A stretch of 64,000 bases of DNA, from assembly GCF_042688385.1 (NCBI RefSeq), contig NZ_JBHUPY010000013.1, positions 186,001-250,000 of the forward strand, given 5' to 3'. Each line of letters begins with the position of its first letter. Within the stretch, counting starts at the first letter, position 1. The position numbers were made by a program, and so were the translations under genes. A model generated the notes under the pieces. That model saw nothing but the letters and a program-made list of their open reading frames with translations, ran no database searches and had not been told where the DNA came from. Source of the DNA: Herpetosiphon sp042688385. GTDB taxonomy: Bacteria; Chloroflexota; Chloroflexia; Chloroflexales; Herpetosiphonaceae. This document shows, piece after piece, positions 1 to 8,250 of this stretch.

Positions 1-63
1 AGGGGAAACCCAAGCCAAAATATAAATTCGTAAACCATGGATTGCAAGGTTAAAGGTTTAGGT

Positions 64-91
64 TTCATCCTTCATCCTTCATCCTTCATCC
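64..91. repeat. Four tandem TTCATCC heptamers
   Basis: Four perfect copies of the 7-mer TTCATCC stand end to end just upstream of gcvPA. The same heptamer recurs in the purH leader (3128-3141), in inverted form near 19900 and in the spacer at 53650-53680, so it is a dispersed intergenic repeat and not coding sequence. Confidence 0.8.
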
Positions 92-105
92 TTGTCAGAG
101 GTTAT

Positions 106-1437
106 ATGAGTCACTACATTTCGATTACCGAAAGCGAACGCGCTGAGATGCTGAAGGCGATTGGCGTTGCCGATGTCGCCGATCTCTTTGTCGATGTGCC
201 CGCTGATCTTCGGTTTCCAACGCTCGATCTGCCCGCCGCGCTTGCCGAAGGTGAAATGGCCCGCGAATTACGCCGCTTGAGCAGCAAAAACAGCGATGTG
301 CTGAACTATAGCTGTTTCTTGGGCGCGGGAGCCTACAACCACTTTATTCCAGCCGCAGTCGATTCGTTGTTGCGTCGCTCGGAGTTCTACACTGCCTACA
401 CGCCTTACCAGCCCGAAATTTCGCAAGGCACCTTGCAAGCGATTTTTGAATATCAATCGCTGATGTGTGGCTTGTTGCAAATGGATGCCGCCAACGCTTC
501 GCACTACGATGGAGCAACGGCCATGGCTGAAGGCGCAATTATGGCGATTAATGCAACTCGCAATCGGCGCAAAATTGTGGTGGCTCCGTCGGTGCATCCG
601 CAATATCGCGGCGTGTTGCGCAGCTATACCCAAGGTTTGGATGTAACGATCACTGGCGACGAAAATCCAGCTGCGAGCGTGGCTGATGCTGCGGCCTTAG
701 TCGATAACGAAACCGCCGTGTTTATTGTGCAATCGCCTGATTTCTTGGGCGTGCTACACGATTTGAAGCCTGTCGCCGAGCAAATTCACGCTGCTGGTGC
801 ACTCTTGTTGATGGTTACCAACCCAATTGCTTTGGGCTTGTTCCAAACTCCAGGCATGGTTGGCGCTGATATTGCGGTGATGGAAGGCCAGCCGTTGGGC
901 ATTCCGCTCAGCTTTGGCGGGCCATACGTTGGCGTATTTAGCTGCACCGAAAAGCTTTTGCGGCGCATGGCTGGGCGTTTGGTTGGCGTAACCACCGACC
1001 TCAACGGCCAATTGGGCTATGTATTGACTCTGCAAACCCGCGAGCAGCATATTCGGCGCGAAAAAGCGACCTCGAATATTTGTACCAACCAAGGCTTGAT
1101 GGCGCTCGCCGCCACGATTTACACCTCGTTGATGGGCAAAACAGGCTTGCGCAAAGTTGCTGAGCTGTGCTACCAACGCGCTCATTACGCCGCCAAAGCA
1201 ATTGGCCAACTTGATGGCTACGAAGTGCTTGAGCAAGGGCCATTCTTCCACGAATTTGTGGTGCGCTGCCCTCGGCCTGTGGCGGAAATTACCCAAGCCT
1301 TACACGCCCAAGGCATTATCGGCGGCTACGATGTGAGCAAGGATTATCCACACTTGGATAATGCAATGCTGATCTGTGTCACCGAGCAAAATACGAAAAA
1401 CGATATCGATCAGCTCGTCGCAGTGTTGGGAGGCTAA
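106..1437 (+). CDS. gcvPA: Glycine dehydrogenase (decarboxylating) subunit 1, P-protein alpha
   Basis: This is the N-terminal half of the split P-protein of the glycine cleavage system, which with GcvPB decarboxylates glycine and passes the aminomethyl group to lipoyl-GcvH in the cytoplasm. The 443-residue product matches the usual length of about 445. Family features are visible: an AMAEGAIMA segment near residue 143, a TNPIALGL segment in the middle and the RREKATSNICTNQGLMA block near residue 320. I chose ATG 106 over the longer reading from 37, because the extra 23 residues would be translated from the TTCATCC repeat and look non-coding. The stop is 4 bases before the gcvPB start, so the two subunits are probably translated from one mRNA. 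No gcvT or gcvH lies in the window; they may lie upstream. Confidence 0.95.
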   Translation: MSHYISITESERAEMLKAIGVADVADLFVDVPADLRFPTLDLPAALAEGEMARELRRLSSKNSDVLNYSCFLGAGAYNHFIPAAVDSLLRRSEFYTAYTPYQPEISQGTLQAIFEYQSLMCGLLQMDAANASHYDGATAMAEGAIMAINATRNRRKIVVAPSVHPQYRGVLRSYTQGLDVTITGDENPAASVADAAALVDNETAVFIVQSPDFLGVLHDLKPVAEQIHAAGALLLMVTNPIALGLFQTPGMVGADIAVMEGQPLGIPLSFGGPYVGVFSCTEKLLRRMAGRLVGVTTDLNGQLGYVLTLQTREQHIRREKATSNICTNQGLMALAATIYTSLMGKTGLRKVAELCYQRAHYAAKAIGQLDGYEVLEQGPFFHEFVVRCPRPVAEITQALHAQGIIGGYDVSKDYPHLDNAMLICVTEQNTKNDIDQLVAVLGG

Positions 1438-1441
1438 GCCA

Positions 1442-2911
1442 ATGCATACCTACGAACCACCAATTTTTGAATTGAGCAGCCCCGGTAAAATTGGCGCAGC
1501 CCTGCCCGACGCTGGCGTGCCCGAAACCGAGTTGCCAGCCCATTTGCTGCGCGACGACGATTTAGCAGGTTTGCCCGAGATTAGCGAAACCGAGGTGGTA
1601 CGCCACTTTACTCGCATCTCACAGCGCAACTTCTGCATCGACACGGGCATGTATCCGCTTGGCTCGTGTACGATGAAGTACAATCCCAAAATTCACGAAG
1701 ATGCTGCCCGCTTGCCAGGTTTTGCCTTCATCCACCCCTTGCAAGCAGAAGAAACCGTCCAAGGTGCCTTGCAATTGACCTATGAATTGCAAGATATTTT
1801 GGCCGAAATTTCGGGCTTCGATCAAGTTTGTTTGCAGCCAGCAGCTGGTGCGCAAGGCGAATTTGCCGGCATTTTGGTGTTCCGTGCCTATCACCTTGAC
1901 CGTGGCGACGATCAGCGCGACGAAGTGTTGTGCCCCAATTCGGCGCACGGCACGAATCCAGCGACGGCGGCAATGGTCGGCTTCAAAGTGGTCGAAATTG
2001 CTACCGACAGCCGGGGCAATGTTGATTTGGCTGATCTGCGGGCCAAAGTTGGGCCACGCACCGCTGGCTTGATGCTGACCAACCCCAATACCTTGGGCTT
2101 GTTTGATGAACATGTGCACGAAGTTGCCAAAATTGTGCATGAAGCTGGCGGCTTGATGTATGGCGACGGCGCGAATTTCAACGCGATTTTGGGCATCGTC
2201 AAGCCAGGCGATGTTGGCTTCGACTTTATGCACTATAACTTACACAAAACCTTCACCACGCCTCACGGCGGTGGCGGACCTGGCTGTGGTGCTGTTGGTT
2301 GTAAAGAGTTTTTGGCCGATTATCTACCAGGCCCAATCGTGGCGCTCAAAGATGGCCAATATACTCGCCACACGCCAGCCAAGAGCATTGGCCGCCTGAA
2401 AGCCTTCAAGGGCAACTTCGGCATGTTCGTGCGTGCCTACACCTACATTCGCATGCTTAGCGCTGCTGGCTTGCGCTCGGTCAGTGAGCACGCCGTGTTG
2501 AACGCCAACTATCTGCGTGTCAACTTGGATAAAATCTATCCTGTAGCGTATGATCGCACTTGTATGCACGAAGTTGTGTTTCAAGGCAAAATCAAGGGCG
2601 CGCCAAGCGTGCATACCTTGGATATTGCCAAGCGCTTAATCGACTTTGGTTTTCACCCACCAACAGTCTATTTCCCAATCAGCGTGGCTGAATCGATTAT
2701 GATCGAGCCAACTGAAACCGAATCGAAGCGCAACTTGGATGCCTTTATTGATGCCATGAAGCAAATTGCGCTTGAGGCGGTCGAAAGCCCCGAGCTATTG
2801 CATGCCGCGCCAACCACCGCGCCAGTGCGTCGCCTCGATGAAGCAACCGCTGCTCGCCGCCCAATTCTGAAATACGATCAAGCGGCGATTGAGGCCTTGC
2901 TCAGCAAATAA
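1442..2911 (+). CDS. gcvPB: Glycine dehydrogenase (decarboxylating) subunit 2, P-protein beta
   Basis: This is the PLP-binding C-terminal half of split glycine decarboxylase (489 residues, normal for GcvPB). The cofactor lysine lies in NLHKTFTTPHGGGGPG and comes out as Lys269 from the chosen start. The upstream YGDGANFNA stretch and the SCTMKYNP block near residue 75 are also family signatures. Start ATG 1442 follows the gcvPA stop by 4 bases; the reading that begins further upstream at 1376 would overlap gcvPA and adds unrelated residues. It forms an alpha2beta2 enzyme with GcvPA. Downstream lies a 415-base non-coding stretch before purH. Confidence 0.96.
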   Translation: MHTYEPPIFELSSPGKIGAALPDAGVPETELPAHLLRDDDLAGLPEISETEVVRHFTRISQRNFCIDTGMYPLGSCTMKYNPKIHEDAARLPGFAFIHPLQAEETVQGALQLTYELQDILAEISGFDQVCLQPAAGAQGEFAGILVFRAYHLDRGDDQRDEVLCPNSAHGTNPATAAMVGFKVVEIATDSRGNVDLADLRAKVGPRTAGLMLTNPNTLGLFDEHVHEVAKIVHEAGGLMYGDGANFNAILGIVKPGDVGFDFMHYNLHKTFTTPHGGGGPGCGAVGCKEFLADYLPGPIVALKDGQYTRHTPAKSIGRLKAFKGNFGMFVRAYTYIRMLSAAGLRSVSEHAVLNANYLRVNLDKIYPVAYDRTCMHEVVFQGKIKGAPSVHTLDIAKRLIDFGFHPPTVYFPISVAESIMIEPTETESKRNLDAFIDAMKQIALEAVESPELLHAAPTTAPVRRLDEATAARRPILKYDQAAIEALLSK

Positions 2912-2996
2912 ACCCCGCAGTTTGGCTCTAGGCTGCTGACTATTGGCTATCGGAATTGTTTGATTAGCTTCAAATTGTTCCGATAGCCTAACGCCG

Positions 2997-3141
2997 CAGG
3001 ACGGAAACCGCGAAGGACACGAAGATCGCGAAGAACGTTTTTCGCCACAGATTCTACAGATTATGGTGATGATGTTTTCTTTGCCCATAGCCTATCGCCA
3101 AAAGCCCATAACCTTCTTCCCTCATAATTCATCCTTCATCC
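2997..3141. repeat. Degenerate intergenic repeat cluster 1
   Basis: The cluster contains CGAAGGACACGAAGATCGCGAAG, written here only as its core CACGAAGATCGCGAAG, then CCACAGATT-like words and TTCATCC pairs. The same words recur at 19930-20062 and 53458-53700. They look like a family of low-complexity intergenic repeats typical of this genome. Confidence 0.6.
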
Positions 3142-3170
3142 TTCGGTTCTGGTTCTTTGCTCTCTATTCT

Positions 3171-3199
3171 TTGCACTCCAAGCGGGGCGCGGCTATAAT
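3171..3199 (+). promoter_or_regulatory. Sigma70-type promoter of purH
   Basis: TTGCAC (3171-3176) and TATAAT (3194-3199) are separated by exactly 17 bases. The predicted transcription start is near 3206, just before the first base-paired arm of the riboswitch. Confidence 0.8.
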
Positions 3200-3204
3200 G
3201 GCGC

Positions 3205-3300
3205 TTGAATCGGTGACTGGCGACACACAAACGTGGGCAACCACGGGGGAGCCGATTTGCGCAGATGCCGCTCGCCTGGGCAAAGGGTTTTTCGCCCTAT
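3205..3300 (+). ncRNA. ZTP (pfl) riboswitch upstream of purH
   Basis: The leader carries the hallmarks of the pfl motif: GTGACTGGCGA, then ACGTGGG, AACCACGGGGGAGC, and a distal CCGCTCGCCTGGGC element that forms the pseudoknot and binding core. The arms AATCGG (3208-3213) and CCGATT (3252-3257) can pair as the closing stem. ZTP riboswitches sense 10-formyl-tetrahydrofolate shortage through ZMP/ZTP and commonly sit before purH, because PurH consumes ZMP. A 26-base gap separates the motif from the purH start; whether the platform acts on transcription or translation cannot be decided by eye. Confidence 0.88.
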
Positions 3301-3326
3301 GTACACCGCGAATGGAGCTTTGGTTC

Positions 3327-4847
3327 ATGCGAGCTATTGTCAGTGTTTCAGACAAGTCGGGGTTGGCGGATTTTGCTCAGGGCTTGAGCGATTTGGGCAT
3401 CGAATTATTTTCAACTGGCGGCACGAAATCGGCCTTGGTGAGTGCTGGTGTGCCAGTGCGCAGCGTTAGCGATTTGACTGGCTTTCCCGAAATTTTGGAA
3501 GGTCGGGTCAAAACATTGCATCCTGGCGTGCACGCTGGAATTTTGGCGCGCCGCGATAAACCATCCCACGTTGCCCAATTAGGCGAGCATCACATTGGCT
3601 TGATCGATTTGGTGGTCGTCAACCTCTATCCGTTTGCCCAAACCATTGCCAAGCCCGATGTCACTTTCGATGAAGCGATCGAGCAAATTGACATTGGTGG
3701 CCCAACGATGGTGCGCGCTTCGGCCAAAAACCATGCTCATGTGCTGATCGTGATCGATCCTGCTGATTATCCACGCGTCTTAGAGGCCTTGCGCAACCAG
3801 CAAATTACCCCCGAACTGCGTCGCCAATTGGCTGCCAAGGCTTTTGCTCACACGGCGGCCTACGATAGCGCGATTGCGGCCTACTTGACCACTGAAACCT
3901 TCCCGCAGCAATTGCCCTTGGCGTGGGAATTGGCTCAATCGCTGCGCTATGGCGAAAATCCGCATCAAGCAGCGGCGTTTTATCGCGCGCCGAATGCTGC
4001 CGCCAACACCTTGGCCCAAGCGCTGCAACATCAAGGCAAAGAGCTTTCCTACAACAATTTGCTCGATGCAGATGCAACCTTGCAAGTGATTCAAAATTTC
4101 GATCAGCCAACCGTGGCGATCATCAAGCACACCAATCCATGTGGCCTTGCTTCGGCAGAGGATTTGGTGGCGGCGCACAAAGCGGCACGAGCGGGCGATC
4201 CGCTTTCGGCTTTTGGCGGCATTGTCGGGGTCAATCGTCCGGTTGATCAGGCTTTGGCGAATGTGCTGAAAAAATATTTTTACGAAGTGATTATTGCCCC
4301 AGCCTTCAGCCCTGAAGCTTTGGCAATTTTGGCCGAAAAGCCCAATTTGCGCTTGTTGAGCGTCGATACCAGCCGTTCGGCCAGCAACGATTGGGAATAT
4401 CGCAGCATTGGCGGCGGTATTTTGGCTCAGCATGTTGATCGCGTTGGCAATGACGATTGGGATGCTTGGCGAGTTGTAACCGAAACAGCGCCTAGCGCCG
4501 ACCAACTGTCCGCCTTGCAATTTGCTTGGAAGGCTTGCGCCAGCGTCAAATCGAATGCAATTGTGTTAGTCCAAGACGAAGAATTGGTTGGCATGGGCGC
4601 TGGTCAGCCATCGCGGGTTGATTCGGTGTTGACCGCGATTCGCAAAGCTGGCGAGCGGGCCAAGGGCAGCGTGCTGGCTTCCGATGCCTTCTTCCCCAAA
4701 GCCGATGGCATTCAGGCGGCGATTGAGGCTGGCGTGAGCGCGATTGTGCAGCCTGGTGGCTCGCAAGGTGATGATGAAGTAATTGCTGCTGCCAACGCCG
4801 CAGGCATTGCAATGATCTTCACTGCGACGCGCCACTTCAAGCACTAA
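3327..4847 (+). CDS. purH: Bifunctional AICAR transformylase/IMP cyclohydrolase
   Basis: PurH carries out the last two steps of IMP synthesis: it formylates AICAR with 10-formyl-THF and then cyclises FAICAR. The 506-residue product has the normal length. The N-terminal MGS-like cyclohydrolase domain shows VSDKSGLADFA and the STGGT loop. The C-terminal transformylase domain shows SLRYGENPHQ and IIKHTNPCG, with its catalytic Lys-His. Start ATG 3327 is preceded by GGAG with a 10-base spacer and lies after the ZTP riboswitch. The frame is open for 88 codons upstream, but those overlap the riboswitch and are unlike PurH. A strong hairpin terminator follows. Confidence 0.96.
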   Translation: MRAIVSVSDKSGLADFAQGLSDLGIELFSTGGTKSALVSAGVPVRSVSDLTGFPEILEGRVKTLHPGVHAGILARRDKPSHVAQLGEHHIGLIDLVVVNLYPFAQTIAKPDVTFDEAIEQIDIGGPTMVRASAKNHAHVLIVIDPADYPRVLEALRNQQITPELRRQLAAKAFAHTAAYDSAIAAYLTTETFPQQLPLAWELAQSLRYGENPHQAAAFYRAPNAAANTLAQALQHQGKELSYNNLLDADATLQVIQNFDQPTVAIIKHTNPCGLASAEDLVAAHKAARAGDPLSAFGGIVGVNRPVDQALANVLKKYFYEVIIAPAFSPEALAILAEKPNLRLLSVDTSRSASNDWEYRSIGGGILAQHVDRVGNDDWDAWRVVTETAPSADQLSALQFAWKACASVKSNAIVLVQDEELVGMGAGQPSRVDSVLTAIRKAGERAKGSVLASDAFFPKADGIQAAIEAGVSAIVQPGGSQGDDEVIAAANAAGIAMIFTATRHFKH

Positions 4848-4857
4848 AATCAACGAC

Positions 4858-4899
4858 GGGCCAGCGCTGGTCGGTTTGCGGCCCCGCTGGCCTCTTTTT
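4858..4899 (+). terminator. Intrinsic terminator after purH
   Basis: GGCCAGCG (4859-4866) pairs with CGCTGGCC (4885-4892), and a run of five T (4895-4899) follows. It separates purH from hisIE. Confidence 0.75.
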
Positions 4900-4919
4900 A
4901 GCTGAAAGAAAGTGATGTT

Positions 4920-5558
4920 ATGGTCGAACTAACCTACGATAGCCAAGGCCTGATTGCGGCGGTGGTGCAGCACGCCCGCAGCGGCGAGGTCTTGATGGTT
5001 GGCTATATGAACGCCGAAGCGCTGGCCAAAACCCAAACCAGCGGCTTCGTGACCTTTTGGAGCCGTTCGCGTCAAGAATTATGGACCAAGGGCGAAACCA
5101 GCGGCAATATGTTGAAATTTATCGCGGCCCGTACCGATTGCGATAACGATGCCTTGTTGATTTTGGCCGAGCCAAGCGGCCCAACCTGCCACACTGGCGA
5201 ACGCTCGTGCTTCCATACCACCCTTGATGGCACCAAACGCGAAGGTAGCGCAGTGCCGTTGGCCTTCGTCAGCCAATTGTTTGAATTTTTGCGCGAGCGC
5301 GAGCAAACCCGCCCGATTGGCTCATACACCACCTATTTGCTGGAAAAAGGCGTTGATAAAATTGGCAAGAAAATCGGCGAGGAAGCAGCCGAGGTCATTA
5401 TTGCGGCCAAAAATGGCAATCCAGATGAACTGCGCAACGAAGCAAGCGATTTGATCTATCACTTGTTTGTGCTCTTGCTCAATCAAGGGGTTTCGCCAGA
5501 AGACGTGTGGTTTACCTTGCGCGAACGCCATGGCCGCCAACGTGAGGAAAAACAATAG
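4920..5558 (+). CDS. hisIE: Bifunctional phosphoribosyl-AMP cyclohydrolase/phosphoribosyl-ATP pyrophosphatase
   Basis: This fusion enzyme carries out the second and third steps of histidine synthesis in the cytoplasm. The HisI half (about residues 1-110) shows FWSRSRQELWTKGETSGN, the metal-binding DCDNDALL and GPTCHTGERSCF. The HisE half (about 115-212) shows EKGVDKIGKKIGEEAAEV, the acidic metal-binding helix of the MazG-like fold. The length of 212 is typical for the fusion. The gene stands alone here without other his genes. It stops 2 bases before the next start, so it is probably co-transcribed with the glycosyltransferase that follows. Confidence 0.95.
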   Translation: MVELTYDSQGLIAAVVQHARSGEVLMVGYMNAEALAKTQTSGFVTFWSRSRQELWTKGETSGNMLKFIAARTDCDNDALLILAEPSGPTCHTGERSCFHTTLDGTKREGSAVPLAFVSQLFEFLREREQTRPIGSYTTYLLEKGVDKIGKKIGEEAAEVIIAAKNGNPDELRNEASDLIYHLFVLLLNQGVSPEDVWFTLRERHGRQREEKQ

Positions 5559-5560
5559 CT

Positions 5561-6328
5561 ATGCCTAGTTTTCAACGTCCAGCCGATTTGGCTTCGGTCG
5601 ACATTCTTGGGGTGCGCGTCGATGACGTAACCATGGATGAAACGATCGACTTGATTGCGGCAATGCTGGCTGCTGGCGGCGTGCATCAAATTGCCACGGT
5701 TAACCCGGAGTTTGTGATGGCGGCTCAAAGCAATGTGGCCTTTCGCGCTACCTTGGCAGCAACCAGCCTGTCGGTTCCCGATGGCACGGGCCTGCTGCAT
5801 GCGGCCCGTTGGCAAGGCAAACAGCTGCGCGCCAAAGTAACTGGCATCGATTTGACTGAGCGCTTGGCTGCTGAAAGTGCCGAGCGTGGCTGGAAAATCT
5901 TTTTGCTCGGTGCTGCCGACGGCGTTGCCGCCAAAGCAGCGGCGGTGCTCCAAGCACGCTATCCCAAGTGTCAGATTGTTGGCACGTGGGCTGGCTCGCC
6001 ACGCGAACCAGATCAAGCGGCGATTGCCGAACAAATTCGGCGTAGCCAGCCAGAGATTGTGTTGGTGGCCTATGGTGCGCCAGCCCAAGATCTCTGGATT
6101 CGGCGCTATGGCGCGCCACTGGGCATTAAATTGGGGATTGGAGTTGGCGGCACGTTTGATGATCTGGCTGGTTTGCGTCCGCGCGCGCCGCAATGGATGC
6201 GTAAATTTGGGCTAGAATGGTTATGGCGATTAATTCGGCATCCACAGCGTTGGCGGCGAATCTTTACCGCTGTGGTGCTTTTTGGTTGGGCGGCTTGGCG
6301 CGAAGCTCAACGCATCAAACGAGGCTAA
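5561..6328 (+). CDS. WecG/TagA/CpsF family glycosyltransferase
   Basis: This 255-residue protein belongs to the GT26 family, which transfers sugars such as ManNAc to undecaprenyl-linked precursors during cell-wall glycopolymer or exopolysaccharide synthesis at the inner face of the membrane. Diagnostic stretches are ATVNPEFVMAAQ, the VPDGTGLLHAAR block, LLGAADGVA and the C-terminal VGVGGTFDDLAGLRPRAPQW, followed by the WLWRLIRHPQRWRR membrane-associating basic tail. The start follows hisIE by 2 bases. The next gene begins 4 bases after its stop. The acceptor and donor cannot be read from sequence. Confidence 0.9.
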   Translation: MPSFQRPADLASVDILGVRVDDVTMDETIDLIAAMLAAGGVHQIATVNPEFVMAAQSNVAFRATLAATSLSVPDGTGLLHAARWQGKQLRAKVTGIDLTERLAAESAERGWKIFLLGAADGVAAKAAAVLQARYPKCQIVGTWAGSPREPDQAAIAEQIRRSQPEIVLVAYGAPAQDLWIRRYGAPLGIKLGIGVGGTFDDLAGLRPRAPQWMRKFGLEWLWRLIRHPQRWRRIFTAVVLFGWAAWREAQRIKRG

Positions 6329-6332
6329 ATCT

Positions 6333-6923
6333 ATGCAAACAACTGTAGAAGAAGAGTTATTTTGTGTTAATCACCCCAAAGAGGCGACGCTCTTACGCTG
6401 CTCGAAATGTTTGAACCCCATTTGTGGGCGTTGCGCGGTGCGTACGCCCGTTGGTTGGCGCTGCCCCGATTGCACTGGCGCGGTCGCTGGCCGCACTGGC
6501 TATTATGTGCCAACCTTGCTCAGCCAAGTTACCAAGCAACAATATCTCAAAACGGTTGCTGCGATGCTTGGGGTGGCGATTCTTGGTGGGATTGCTTGGG
6601 GCCAATTTCGCTTGGTTGGCGGCTGGGGTGATTGGAGTTTTTGGTTTGTGTTTGCAATTAGCCTGGTGAGCGGCGAAGTCGTTGGCCGCCTCTCCAACGA
6701 GCGGCGCAATCCGCAACTGATGTGGATTGCAGGCGCAGGTGTCGTGCTGGCTGCAATCGTCGCGTTGCTTTGGACGTTGGGCGTGAGCAACGAACTTGCG
6801 CCAAGCCAATGGACGCTCTATCTTGGCGAATCAATTTCGCGGCGTTACCTTGGCCTGACCTTGCCAAATGGATTTTTTGTGGTGTTGGGAGCGCTCTTTG
6901 CTGCTCAACGAGTCCGTGAGTAA
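6333..6923 (+). CDS. B-box-type zinc-finger membrane protein
   Basis: The 196-residue product starts with a cytosolic zinc module: C-x2-H and three further CxxC-like pairs (CSKC, CGRC, CPDC) between residues 12 and 50, the B-box-like arrangement found on many bacterial membrane proteins. About four hydrophobic segments follow (roughly 70-92, 98-118, 128-150 and 172-192). ATG 6333 is chosen over the longer in-frame reading from 6282, which overlaps the glycosyltransferase. The next gene starts one base after the stop. No enzyme motif is visible, so the function is unknown. Confidence 0.75.
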   Translation: MQTTVEEELFCVNHPKEATLLRCSKCLNPICGRCAVRTPVGWRCPDCTGAVAGRTGYYVPTLLSQVTKQQYLKTVAAMLGVAILGGIAWGQFRLVGGWGDWSFWFVFAISLVSGEVVGRLSNERRNPQLMWIAGAGVVLAAIVALLWTLGVSNELAPSQWTLYLGESISRRYLGLTLPNGFFVVLGALFAAQRVRE

Positions 6924-6924
6924 C

Positions 6925-7305
6925 ATGCATCAATTATCATTAATCAGCTACCCAGAAGTGCTGGCAGTCGCCCGTTTGGATGTTGGCGAATCATGGCCTG
7001 AATGGGCCATGCAAAGCCCGTTTGTAAGCATAAGCCGCACCAGCGACGAACTTTCAATAGTTTGTGAAAGCCAGTTTTTGCCCGCAGCCGTGCATGCCGA
7101 GCGCAATTGGCGTGGCTTGCGGGTTGCAGGCAGCTTAGATTTTAGTCAAGTCGGGATTTTGGCCAGTTTAGCAGCGCCGCTAGCTCAAGCCCAGATCAGT
7201 ATTTTTGTGTTATCAACCTACGATACCGATTATCTTTTGCTTCGCGAGCACGAATTTGGCGAAGCTGTGGCAGTCTTGACGGCGGCTGGGCATACGATTA
7301 GCTGA
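6925..7305 (+). CDS. ACT domain-containing protein (CASTOR-like family)
   Basis: This is a small 126-residue soluble protein whose second half (SLDFSQVGILASLAAPLAQA, then ISIFVLSTYDTDYLLL) matches the ACT_7 type of amino-acid-binding domain. These proteins are thought to sense amino acids, but no substrate can be assigned. ATG 6925 lies one base after the previous stop; the longer reading from 6868 overlaps the upstream gene. It belongs to the hisIE-to-GAF-STAS gene string on the plus strand. Confidence 0.75.
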   Translation: MHQLSLISYPEVLAVARLDVGESWPEWAMQSPFVSISRTSDELSIVCESQFLPAAVHAERNWRGLRVAGSLDFSQVGILASLAAPLAQAQISIFVLSTYDTDYLLLREHEFGEAVAVLTAAGHTIS

Positions 7306-7330
7306 ACCGTGGAGCTGAAGGATTTGAGCT

Positions 7331-8239
7331 ATGCCGACGACTGAGGCGTTGGTACGGGCACGCGCTGAGTTGGAATGTATTCAAGAGTTTGGCCAAGTTA
7401 TTCATCGCACCCGCGATCGCTTTGTGATTTACGAAGCGTTTTATTATTTGCTTGAGCAGGTTGTGCCAATTGATCATGGCACGATCAGCTTTTTTGATCA
7501 GCAACAAGCCTTGCGCCATGTGTATGTGATTGCCCATCGGCGCGGCAGTTTTGCTGATGAGCCAGTCACGATTAAGCCGCATACACCGAGCGCCTGGATT
7601 TTGCGCCATAAAAAGCCGCTGCTGTTTGACGATATTTATAACGCTAGCCATAGCGACATCAACCTTGAGCATGCCTTGGGCGCTGACTTTCATCATGCCA
7701 GTTGTAGCTGGCTGGGCTTGCCAATTATCCTTGGCAGCCAAGTTTTGGGCTTGGTCACGATTCAACATCACGAATTGGCGGCCTATGGCGAGCGTGAATT
7801 GCAGCTTTTGCAAACCCTCAGTTTAATGCTTGCCACCACGATTAATCAGATTCAGCGTATCGAAGAATTGGAAGTTTTGCGGTTGGCCTTGAGTGCCCCG
7901 ACGATTCCGGTTGATCAACATTTATGGATTGTGCCCGTAATTGGGCGTGTTGATCAGCAGCGGCTCATCATTCTACAAACGATTCTTTTGGGCCATGTCG
8001 AACGCCAGCGTATTCGCTATGTCGTGCTCGATTTAACTGGCATGCGCTCATTCGACCCGCAAGCAACGGGCTTGTTCAACAAATTAATCGGCGCTTTGCG
8101 CTTGTTGGGTGCAACCTGCATCATTAGCGGGGTGCAAGCTGAAAATAGCGCAGTGCTTAGCCCAATTCTCAGCCAACATAACGTGGTGGTTGTGCGCGAT
8201 GTGCAGCAAAGTTTGCGCTATCTCAAGCGCCAAATTTGA
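7331..8239 (+). CDS. GAF-STAS signalling protein 1
   Basis: The 302-residue protein has an N-terminal GAF sensor domain (about residues 10-175, with VPIDHGTISFF and the SWLGLPIILGSQVLGLVTIQ core) and a C-terminal STAS domain (about 195-302, LWIVPVIGRVDQQR then YVVLDLTGMRSFDPQATGL). This is the architecture of RsbR-like stressosome components and of PAS/GAF-STAS regulators. At the position where RsbR-type STAS domains carry a second phosphorylated Thr or Ser after Asp, this protein has Pro (FDPQA). That is an alignment by eye. A near-duplicate follows 11 bases downstream. Confidence 0.85.
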   Translation: MPTTEALVRARAELECIQEFGQVIHRTRDRFVIYEAFYYLLEQVVPIDHGTISFFDQQQALRHVYVIAHRRGSFADEPVTIKPHTPSAWILRHKKPLLFDDIYNASHSDINLEHALGADFHHASCSWLGLPIILGSQVLGLVTIQHHELAAYGERELQLLQTLSLMLATTINQIQRIEELEVLRLALSAPTIPVDQHLWIVPVIGRVDQQRLIILQTILLGHVERQRIRYVVLDLTGMRSFDPQATGLFNKLIGALRLLGATCIISGVQAENSAVLSPILSQHNVVVVRDVQQSLRYLKRQI

Positions 8240-8250
8240 GTGAGGTGTGT

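Larger units (their letters stand above)
2912..3326 (+). other. Non-coding stretch between gcvPB and purH
   Basis: The first 200 bases carry degenerate dispersed repeats (an inverted pair around CTATCGGAA/TTCCGATAG, then CGCGAAGGACACGAAG-type sequence and two TTCATCC heptamers). The remainder is the purH promoter and ZTP riboswitch described separately. The reading frame of purH stays open through this stretch, but nothing in it resembles a protein. Confidence 0.8.

Noticed and set aside
1..105. Glycine riboswitch or leader upstream of gcvPA
   Set aside because: The 105 available bases are mostly TTCATCC repeat and show none of the glycine aptamer core.
268..633. Long minus-strand open frames opposite gcvPA, gcvPB, purH, ccmF, purH and ppk1
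   Set aside because: They are shadows of genes with clear homologues; none has a ribosome-binding site or recognisable protein sequence.
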